DNA from: Hymenobacter sp.
Lineage (GTDB): Bacteria; Bacteroidota; Bacteroidia; Cytophagales; Hymenobacteraceae
Length of the DNA: 8,990 bases
Direction of reading: 5' to 3'
Assembly: GCA_025362615.1 (NCBI GenBank)
Contig: JANYFQ010000293.1
Location: 1-8,990, forward strand
The translations under genes were made by a program, and so were the position numbers. Positions 1 through 5,402 of this stretch are shown in pieces. The notes below the pieces were generated by a model. The model searched no databases, had not been told where the DNA came from, and worked only from the letters and a program-made list of their open reading frames with translations. The first letter of the stretch is position 1. The number at the start of each line of letters is the position of its first letter.

Positions 1-71
1 CGACGCGCGGCTTGAACGAGTGGGGCCGGCCTTTGCGCGAGCCTAACCGCACGTCGGAGACGCGAAGCCAA

Positions 72-103
72 TCGGCAGCGCGTTAAAAACGCGCGCCAGC
101 CGA
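72..103 (+). terminator. Terminator-like hairpin left of aroC
   Basis: GCGCGTT (78-84) pairs perfectly with AACGCGC (88-94) around an AAA loop. An outer stem, TCGGC (72-76) with GCCGA (99-103), extends it across a small asymmetric bulge. A short TTTCT follows at 104-108. The T-run is weak, but the structure suits the 3' end of a rightward gene lying mostly off the left edge. Open frames from that side stop at 44-46 (frame 2) or 84-86 (frame 3). It is unclear which of them, if either, is coding. Confidence 0.45.
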
Positions 104-300
104 CTTTCTAAACAGCTTCAACAAGAAACCAGCAACAAGAAACAGCCCGCATTACAGCAGTTAAAAGGTGATTGCTGGCTTGATTGCTGGCGAGTGCATC
201 TGTCCCGCAGTGAGCGCAGTGGTAAAAACGCAGTGAACGCACTGCAGTTGTGAGCACGCATGAGCGACAATTTAACAATACAACAATCAAACAATTAAAA
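104..300. other. Gene-free upstream region of aroC with short direct repeats
   Basis: No coding frame is convincing here. The region contains a 14-nt tandem duplication (CAACAAGAAAC at 119-129 and again at 133-143). It also has a repeated TTGATTGCTGGC-like unit near 167-192 and CGCAGTG units near 217-235. A small hairpin is formed by GCAGTG/CACTGC at 230-245. No TAnnTTTG-type promoter element was found, so the aroC promoter is not identified; it may lie further left or be non-canonical. Confidence 0.5.
267..298 (+). repeat. Octamer tandem repeat (ACAATNNA x4) forming the aroC leader
   Basis: Four consecutive octamers, ACAATTTA, ACAATACA, ACAATCAA and ACAATTAA, run in exact 8-nt phase and end two bases before the aroC ATG at 301. 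The stretch is A-rich and probably unstructured, in sharp contrast to the GC-rich flanks. No Shine-Dalgarno sequence precedes the ATG. Bacteroidota commonly start translation from A-rich, unstructured leaders, so this array may serve as the translation initiation region (inference). Confidence 0.7.
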
Positions 301-1377
301 ATGAACACCTTCGGTACTCTTTTTCGCATTACCACTTTCGGCGAGTCGCACGGGGCGGGCATTGGGGTAATAATTGACGGCTGCCCGGCGGGCGTGGCCG
401 TGGAAACCGGGCAGATTCAGGCGGCGCTCGACCGGCGGCGGCCGGGGCAATCGGACCTGACGACGCCGCGCAACGAGGCCGACCGGATGCAGCTGCAATC
501 GGGGGTGTTCGAGGGCATTAGCACCGGCACGCCCATCAGCCTTTTCATCCCCAACGCCGACCAGCGTTCCGACGATTACAGCCACGTAGCCCACGCCTAC
601 CGCCCCAGCCACGCCGACTACACTTACGATGCCAAGTACGGCCGCCGCGACTACCGGGGCGGCGGGCGCTCGTCGGCCCGCGAAACGGCGGCGCGGGTGG
701 CGGCCGGGGCCGTGGCCGCCGCGCTGCTGGCCCATTTTGGGGTGCGCGTAGCGGCCTACGTGTCGGCCGTGGGCGAAATTGAAGTGCCCCTGGGCTACGA
801 AAAGCTGGATTTAAGCCTCATCGATAGCAACCCTGTGCGCTGCCCGCACCCGGCTACGGCCGCGCTCATGGAGGCCCGCATCCGCGCCGCGCAGGCGGCG
901 CACGATACCGTGGGCGGCATTGTCACGGGGGTGGCGTTCGGGGTGCCACCGGGCCTGGGCGAGCCGGTGTTTGATAAGCTACCGGCCGTGCTGGGCCACG
1001 CCCTACTCAGCATCAACGCCGTGAAAGGCTTCGAGTTCGGCTCCGGCTTTGCCGGTACGCAACTGCCCGGCAGCGAGCACAACGACGAATTTTATACCGA
1101 CGAAATCGGCCGCGTGCGCACCCGCAGCAACCATAGCGGCGGCAGTCAGGGCGGCATCAGCAACGGGGCCGACGTGTATTTCCGGGTCGCATTCAAGCCC
1201 GTGGCTACCATCCTTCAACCCCAAGCCACCATCAACGACCAGGGCGAAAGCATCACCCTGGCGGGCCGCGGCCGGCACGACCCCTGCGTGCTGCCCCGCG
1301 CCGTGCCCATCGTGGAAGCCATGACGCAACTCGTGCTGGCCGATTTGCTGCTGCGGGCGCGGGGGAACCGGGTGTGA
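301..1377 (+). CDS. aroC: Chorismate synthase
   Basis: Converts 5-enolpyruvylshikimate-3-phosphate to chorismate, using reduced FMN, in the cytoplasm. This is the last common step towards aromatic amino acids, folates and quinones. The 358-aa product has the family's usual length and signatures: TTFGESHG at residues 11-18, the glycine/arginine-rich YRGGGRSSARET segment at 118-129, SNHSGGSQGGISNG at 276-289, and GRHDPCVLPRAVP near the C-terminus, starting about residue 324 with His326 and Arg333. The ATG at 301 is chosen because MNTFGTLFR is the typical family N-terminus. An in-frame GTG at 250 would add 17 residues encoded by the octamer leader and is unlikely. No other shikimate gene is in the window, so aroC appears to stand alone here. 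It converges on the minus-strand gene to its right. The gene looks intact. Confidence 0.98.
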   Translation: MNTFGTLFRITTFGESHGAGIGVIIDGCPAGVAVETGQIQAALDRRRPGQSDLTTPRNEADRMQLQSGVFEGISTGTPISLFIPNADQRSDDYSHVAHAYRPSHADYTYDAKYGRRDYRGGGRSSARETAARVAAGAVAAALLAHFGVRVAAYVSAVGEIEVPLGYEKLDLSLIDSNPVRCPHPATAALMEARIRAAQAAHDTVGGIVTGVAFGVPPGLGEPVFDKLPAVLGHALLSINAVKGFEFGSGFAGTQLPGSEHNDEFYTDEIGRVRTRSNHSGGSQGGISNGADVYFRVAFKPVATILQPQATINDQGESITLAGRGRHDPCVLPRAVPIVEAMTQLVLADLLLRARGNRV

Positions 1378-1398
1378 GGGAATTGAGCGCCTGGGCCT

Positions 1399-1511
1399 CA
1401 ATGAGTGAATGAGTGCATGAGCGAATGAGTGAATTATTAGGCTGATGGCGCAAGATGGTGCATTGCCAACTAACAACTCACTCATTCGCTCATGCACTCA
1501 TTCACTCATTG
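1399..1511. repeat. Perfect 34-nt inverted repeat made of octamers; possible bidirectional terminator
   Basis: The arm at 1399-1432 is the exact reverse complement of 1478-1511, with a 45-nt spacer. Each arm is four units of an AATGAGTG-like octamer (AATGAGTG, AATGAGTG, CATGAGCG, AATGAGTG), and the variant third unit is preserved in both arms. It sits between the 3' ends of two convergent genes, aroC (stop at 1377) and the minus-strand gene (stop at 1570). A long hairpin there could end transcription from both sides. There is no T-tract, so rho-independent termination of the classical kind is not shown. Confidence 0.9.
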
Positions 1512-1569
1512 CAAATCAGGCATTTGTTCGCCGTTTTGGTGACGCGAAAATCAGAATTTTGCGTCGCCG

Positions 1570-2220
1570 CTATTTGCCCAGCGGCGGTAAGTCGCCGAAC
1601 AGGAGCTGGCTGGCCCACACTTCGTCGCCTTGCTGCTGCATTTGGAAACCGATGTTGCGGCTGCCGTCGGGCCAGGCTTTGGCCGCATCCAGCTTTTGGT
1701 CGAGCAGTTGGCCATCGACGGCAAAAAACAGGCTGCCGTGGTTGCGGAACATCCGCAAGGTATGCTCGGCGGCCACGTCGAAACCTTTGGGCAGGGCGGC
1801 GCTCATCACCTCGTTCATCGAGCCGTTGGCGGCCTGAAACTGGCGGCCCACCAGCCGGGGGCCGCTGCCCGTGGCCTCGAAGCTGAGAAGCATGAACTGG
1901 TCGGAGGCGTTGCGGGCCATGTTGCCCCACATGAGGCCGGCGCGGCCGTTGGCGCGGAATTTTGCTTCCAGGCCCACGTCCTGGCCTTTGTCGGGGAAGT
2001 TCATAGCCATCGGCAGCAACACCATGTTGGTGGGGTTGGCGCTGGTGTACTTGACGTGGTAGGTGCCGCCGCCCAGCTCGATGCTGCGGTTGGCGCTCGA
2101 CTTGTCCTGCCAGCCGTGGGTGTTGTCCTGAAACTTTTCGGTCCACACATTTTGGGCGAAAGCGGGGGCGGCGGCCAGCAGGGCCAGGGCCAGCCCGGCG
2201 GTGGTGAAGCGGTTATTCAT
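1570..2220 (-). CDS. Secreted protein of unknown function, possibly jelly-roll (concanavalin A-like) fold
   Basis: The 216-aa product starts with a clear Sec signal peptide: MNNR, a hydrophobic core at about residues 8-18, and an AFA|Q cleavage site after residue 22. There is no cysteine at that site, so it is not a lipoprotein, and the mature part has no cysteine. The mature region has no transmembrane segment. It begins with F-x-DN-x-x-GW (30-37), then GGGTYHV, EAKFR, GLMWGN and FAVDGQ-type strands. This pattern recalls secreted beta-sandwich domains related to LamG or DUF1080 glycan-binding proteins; the fold is inferred and no catalytic residues can be named. The start at 2220 is chosen because it yields the signal peptide; upstream in-frame codons give a non-signal, low-quality N-terminus. 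It is convergent with aroC and divergent from the drm operon, so it is probably transcribed alone and unrelated to defence. Confidence 0.88.
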   Translation of the reverse strand: MNNRFTTAGLALALLAAAPAFAQNVWTEKFQDNTHGWQDKSSANRSIELGGGTYHVKYTSANPTNMVLLPMAMNFPDKGQDVGLEAKFRANGRAGLMWGNMARNASDQFMLLSFEATGSGPRLVGRQFQAANGSMNEVMSAALPKGFDVAAEHTLRMFRNHGSLFFAVDGQLLDQKLDAAKAWPDGSRNIGFQMQQQGDEVWASQLLFGDLPPLGK

Positions 2221-2252
2221 CGTCTGAAAAGAAAAAAGCGAGAAGTTGAGCG

Positions 2253-2272
2253 CCCCGCCAGCGTCGGCGGGG
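2253..2272 (-). other. Strong hairpin in the 5' leader of the minus-strand secreted-protein gene
   Basis: CCCCGCC (2253-2259) and GGCGGGG (2266-2272) form a perfect 7-bp GC stem with a 6-nt loop. It lies 32 nt upstream of the ATG at 2220. If the promoter candidate at 2280-2311 is right, the hairpin sits at or very near the 5' end of the transcript, where it could stabilise the mRNA. An A/T-rich stretch (2226-2237) separates it from the start codon and keeps the initiation site open. Confidence 0.5.
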
Positions 2273-2279
2273 AACGATG

Positions 2280-2311
2280 CAAAGGTCCGAGGGCAAAAAC
2301 CGCCCTGCCAT
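2280..2311 (-). promoter_or_regulatory. Candidate Bacteroidota-type promoter for the secreted-protein gene
   Basis: Read on the minus strand, GACCTTTG (2287 down to 2280) matches seven of eight positions of the Bacteroidota -7 consensus TAnnTTTG and is followed by CA, a common start-site context. Upstream, ATG at 2311-2309 matches two of three bases of the -33 TTG, with a 21-nt spacer. Transcription would start around 2273-2276, about 55 nt before the ATG. This is supported by consensus only. Confidence 0.4.
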
Positions 2312-2376
2312 ACCTGCCAGCCCGTATTTTTCCCTCCGTGCTGGCCCGGATGGGGATTTCTGGTTGTCGGCCCAAA

Positions 2377-2408
2377 TTGCACACAGCCGCAGCGCAGCGA
2401 TATGTTTG
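2377..2408 (+). promoter_or_regulatory. Candidate promoter of the drm operon (TTG-N21-TATGTTTG)
   Basis: TTG at 2377-2379, a 21-nt spacer and TATGTTTG at 2401-2408 match the Bacteroidota primary sigma factor consensus (-33 TTG, 19-21 nt, -7 TAnnTTTG) exactly. Initiation would fall near 2412-2416, giving a leader of about 160 nt before the ATG at 2577. The -7 element lies inside one copy of the palindromic repeat at 2383-2499. The match could therefore be a by-product of the repeat rather than a selected promoter. Confidence 0.45.
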
Positions 2409-2499
2409 TAGAAAACCAGAAGTGTAAGGCTCCAAGCCGCAACGCGGCGGCATATTGCCACGGAGACGCTACGACCATATATCGCCGCGCTGCGGCTGT
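2383..2499. repeat. Three-copy palindromic intergenic repeat (two direct, one inverted)
   Basis: A roughly 20-nt unit, AGCCGCA-R-CGC-R-GCG-(nn)-ATAT, occurs at 2385-2403 and 2435-2455 in the same direction and at 2476-2498 inverted. The outer copies form a long imperfect inverted repeat. ACAGCCGCAGCG..ATATG (2383-2404) pairs with 2476-2499 with one mismatch and a 2-nt insertion. Pairing partly extends inwards, TTTGTAG (2405-2411) against CTACGAC (2469-2475). The spacer holds the middle copy and small hairpins. GC-rich cores followed by an ATAT-TTTGTAG tail resemble dispersed palindromic repeats seen in Bacteroidota intergenic DNA (recalled, not searched). No transposase gene is nearby. Confidence 0.75.
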
Positions 2500-2576
2500 C
2501 CGCAACCTAAATTGTTTATGGGATTTCGAACCGTGCTGCCTTACTTGCGTCTTCTTTGATTCGCAACATTTTCGTT

Positions 2577-5402
2577 ATGACATTTGACCTGATACTAACC
2601 GATTACCTACACCAAGTAGAAAAGCGTTGTCGTCAGCAACTAGAGGCTTGGTACGGGCTGGATGCCCTACCGCCGGGCCTGCAACCCGACGCATTATCTC
2701 TGACGGCCCTGCACTTTCTGCACACGGCCATCGACCGCAACGAGGGCGCAACCGGCCCCCGGCAGGATTATTTGCTAGTTCTGCCCGACGCGAAACTATC
2801 GGAAGAAGTGCTGCGCGGTGCCTTACTCGGGGCTTTGCTGAGTAAGTACCGGGCCAACTACATCACAGCCAGCCCGGTAAAGGTGGCATATGCCAGCGGC
2901 GATATTTTGCTGCGCATCAAAAAAAACGGCGAAACCGAATTGCGCCAAGTGGTACAGGTAGATGCGGCGGGTGGCATCCTGAAACTAACCCGTTTCCCAA
3001 ACCCCGACGGGCTGCGCGACCCGGCCCCGCACCGTAATTTCGTCCGACTGCTGCCCGCAGACGAAGCCAATCAAATGGGGTTTGGGGCGTATGGGCCAGC
3101 GGTGGCCCAACGCTTGGCCGCGAACATGAACGCCATTCGGGGTTTACTCAAGGACGTGGACGGGCAGGTGGCGGCCCTTCCACATCGGCTTGGGCTGATA
3201 TGCAAGCGCGAGGTCATTGACGGTTTGCAAGCAGTCCTGCCGTTGCCCGTACGCTACTGGCGTAGCAACGGCAACGGCCACCTTCACTTGCCCCTCGCCC
3301 CGCTCGTGGAAGCCGCCCGCTCATACAGTAAGCTCAAGGCATTTGCCGAAGCCAAAGCCCGGCCGGTGTGCGACGAACTGCTGATTTTCGATGCCGATAA
3401 ATACTGCGACGGTAACGGCTTGTTCGACCAGATTCGGGAGGGGCGCGGCTGGCAAAACTACCGCAACCTGGTGTTGGTGGGGTCGCGACGACCTCGTGCC
3501 GACCACGACTTTCGGAGTTGGGAATGGACGCCCGAAGAACTGGCCCTGTTGCGCGGGTTACCGTGCCGCCTGCCCCAAGTGGTGCCGTGCGTGGCCCCCG
3601 CCGTACGGGCCGCTCACGAGGCCCTTTGCCAACGCATTGGTGCGCTGGCGGTGGCCCACGGGCCGGAACTAAAGGCGTTGCTGCGCGGGGCAGCGTTGTT
3701 TTACCGGCTGGTGTTGCCGTTGGCCAACGGCCCGTCCCAGCAAGAACCCGTGCGTCAAACCGCCGGTTTGCTGGCCTGGGTGCGAGTACAATTGGAGAGC
3801 GACGAGGTGTTTGCGGCCGTGGGCATCGGGGGCGTGGCGCGGGAGCAAATCAGGGCCGAATTGCTGATTTTGTTTGAGACGCTGGCGCAGGCCGTGGCCA
3901 GCAGCGGGGCCAAGTTTGAGGCCGTGCGGGCCGCCTGTGCTGCCCCGGCACCCGCCAATTGGCCCAAAGGCAAAGCCCGGCGGGGCAAGCTGCCGCCCGT
4001 GGTGCTGGTGCTGCCGCGTCGCGATGTGGCCGCCGCCGAAGTAGCGCTGAGAACGGCCTTGCAAGCCGTTCTATTGCCCGACCAAGTTACCCGCTTGCGC
4101 GTAATGCCGGTGCAACGGCTGGCTCAGGCCATTGCCGCGCCCGCTCTGAACCGGCCAGGTGCGGTGTGGCTACTGCCTAGCTTACGCTTCGGCCGCCAAA
4201 CGCCGGACCACAATGAGTTGAGCCTATATCGGCAACTGCTGTTGTTGCAAGCCGACGTGCGCCTGCTGGCCTATGCAGGCGTGGACGAGGGCCGGGCCAC
4301 TCAACTCGCCGCCCGCCACGCCCAATTAGTAGAAACGGCCCTGTTGCATCCCGGCCGGGCGCATTTTGTGGGCGAGCTACGGCCCGAGCTACCTGCCCGG
4401 CCTGTGGTACTCGCCGCCGGCGAAACTGCGCCCGCCACCCCGCCCGCCGAGGCCGAGTTGCCACCCCTGACCTACACCCCGCAACTCCTGCCCGACCCTG
4501 AAGCTCAAGCCAACTTTGACGAGTTAGACGACCTCTTCGGCCCGCTGCCTGCGCCCGCTGCTGCCGCCAGTCCGCTGGCCGCATTTGCCTGGCGGCCGGT
4601 GTCGGCACCATCGGCGGCCGACTTGGCCGCCGACGACTTGACCGATGCCCCTGAGCCAGACTTGACCGACGACGACTCGGATGACGATGAAACCGTCGAG
4701 CACGAGGGCCAAAACACCCCTGAACAAGCCTACACCCTGCGTTTCGCCAACGGCGAAGAAAAAACCTTGCCTGCCACGGCCCGCGTGTACGCCCGCTTGC
4801 CCCCCGACCCCAACTGGCAACCCCGTACCCCGCCCCAACTTTTAAGCGGCGACGAGGTGCTCCTAATTGTGTCGAACCCCGGTGCCATTCGGGTTGAACT
4901 TGTGGGCCTGCAACCCGAGAAAATGCAGGAAATTGACGAGATGAGCAAGCTGTGGAAAGACGTGTTGCGGCGGCTGTGCCAGCGGTTTTTTCACAGCGAC
5001 GTGGCCGCTTTGCACCGGAAACTACAGTTTCACGGGTTGAGCGTACACCTACAGAGCGTGACCAACTGGCTCAACACTACGGGTAGTACCCGCTTCCCAG
5101 AAGCGTGGAGCGACCTGCAAGCCCTGGCCGACCTCGAGGCTCGTTTCCTGAAGGAAGAGGCCCAGCTTGCTCCCCAACTAGAACGACTACGGACTGCCCG
5201 CCGCGCCAACGACCGGGCCGTGGCCGGTTACAGCCGGAGCTTCAATGCTCAGTTGAAACGGTATCTGAAAGATAACCGAGCCGTGCCCACCGACCCCGAA
5301 CTGGCCCGCCTGCTCGGCAACACCCGGCCGCGCTTGCTACACAGCGTGGTGCCGGCCGGCCCCAATCATCCCACCGACCCGCTGTGGTTCCTTTCCTTCT
5401 GA
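2577..5402 (+). CDS. Large protein of unknown biochemistry, probable DISARM component DrmE-like
   Basis: The 941-aa cytoplasmic protein has no signal peptide or membrane segment. Two regions look like alpha/beta lobes. The first spans about residues 60-300, with strand YLLVLPD at 65-71 and LLIFDADKY at 268-276. The second spans about 472-600, with PVVLVLP at 474-480, then AVWLLPS and LLAYAGV strands. No Walker A or DExx box is present. An Ala/Pro/Asp-rich, very acidic linker covers about 605-720. The C-terminal part has an HTH-like stretch (about 806-850, SVTNWLN) and a charged helical stretch to about 905. Start: ATG at 2577; an in-frame TTG at 2556 adds seven residues and is less likely. 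Its stop overlaps the next ATG, so it is coupled to the DrmA helicase. Class 2 DISARM carries an uncharacterised large protein, DrmE, beside drmA. The name is inferred from position, size and C-terminal pattern, not from a database match. Confidence 0.6.
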   Translation: MTFDLILTDYLHQVEKRCRQQLEAWYGLDALPPGLQPDALSLTALHFLHTAIDRNEGATGPRQDYLLVLPDAKLSEEVLRGALLGALLSKYRANYITASPVKVAYASGDILLRIKKNGETELRQVVQVDAAGGILKLTRFPNPDGLRDPAPHRNFVRLLPADEANQMGFGAYGPAVAQRLAANMNAIRGLLKDVDGQVAALPHRLGLICKREVIDGLQAVLPLPVRYWRSNGNGHLHLPLAPLVEAARSYSKLKAFAEAKARPVCDELLIFDADKYCDGNGLFDQIREGRGWQNYRNLVLVGSRRPRADHDFRSWEWTPEELALLRGLPCRLPQVVPCVAPAVRAAHEALCQRIGALAVAHGPELKALLRGAALFYRLVLPLANGPSQQEPVRQTAGLLAWVRVQLESDEVFAAVGIGGVAREQIRAELLILFETLAQAVASSGAKFEAVRAACAAPAPANWPKGKARRGKLPPVVLVLPRRDVAAAEVALRTALQAVLLPDQVTRLRVMPVQRLAQAIAAPALNRPGAVWLLPSLRFGRQTPDHNELSLYRQLLLLQADVRLLAYAGVDEGRATQLAARHAQLVETALLHPGRAHFVGELRPELPARPVVLAAGETAPATPPAEAELPPLTYTPQLLPDPEAQANFDELDDLFGPLPAPAAAASPLAAFAWRPVSAPSAADLAADDLTDAPEPDLTDDDSDDDETVEHEGQNTPEQAYTLRFANGEEKTLPATARVYARLPPDPNWQPRTPPQLLSGDEVLLIVSNPGAIRVELVGLQPEKMQEIDEMSKLWKDVLRRLCQRFFHSDVAALHRKLQFHGLSVHLQSVTNWLNTTGSTRFPEAWSDLQALADLEARFLKEEAQLAPQLERLRTARRANDRAVAGYSRSFNAQLKRYLKDNRAVPTDPELARLLGNTRPRLLHSVVPAGPNHPTDPLWFLSF

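Larger units (their letters stand above)
2221..2576. other. Divergent intergenic region between the secreted-protein gene and drmE-like gene
   Basis: These 356 bases contain no credible gene. From left to right they hold an A-rich leader, a GC hairpin and a promoter candidate for the leftward gene. These are followed by a promoter candidate for the rightward operon and the three-copy palindromic repeat. The last 70 bases before the ATG at 2577 are less GC-rich and show no Shine-Dalgarno motif. Open frames that cross the region in both directions are compositionally odd and overlap these elements. Confidence 0.6.

Noticed and set aside
1..86. C-terminal end of a rightward gene at the left edge
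   Set aside because: Two frames remain open (to 44-46 and 84-86) but neither 14-28 residue tail is recognisable, so no coding feature is listed; only the terminator-like hairpin is.
250..300. GTG at 250 as the aroC start
   Set aside because: It would add 17 residues encoded by the octamer repeat; family members begin at MNTFG, matching the ATG at 301.
295..735. Minus-strand open frame opposite aroC
   Set aside because: It lies wholly antisense to unmistakable chorismate synthase sequence and encodes a low-complexity Arg/Gly/Val/Ala protein.
1630..2427. Long plus-strand open frame (265 codons) opposite the secreted-protein gene
   Set aside because: It is antisense to a gene with a clear signal peptide and coherent protein composition, has a His/Ala/Gly/Val-biased product with no motif, and runs through the hairpin and promoter region. 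High GC explains the long open frame.
2383..2499. Possible CRISPR array
   Set aside because: Only three units exist, one is inverted, spacing is uneven and no cas gene is nearby.
2377..2505. Insertion-sequence ends or attachment site for the defence operon
   Set aside because: No transposase, integrase, tRNA or target duplication is visible; the structure is better read as a palindromic intergenic repeat.
2556..2576. TTG at 2556 as start of the drmE-like gene
   Set aside because: ATG at 2577 is only seven codons downstream and no ribosome binding site favours the TTG. It is not excluded.
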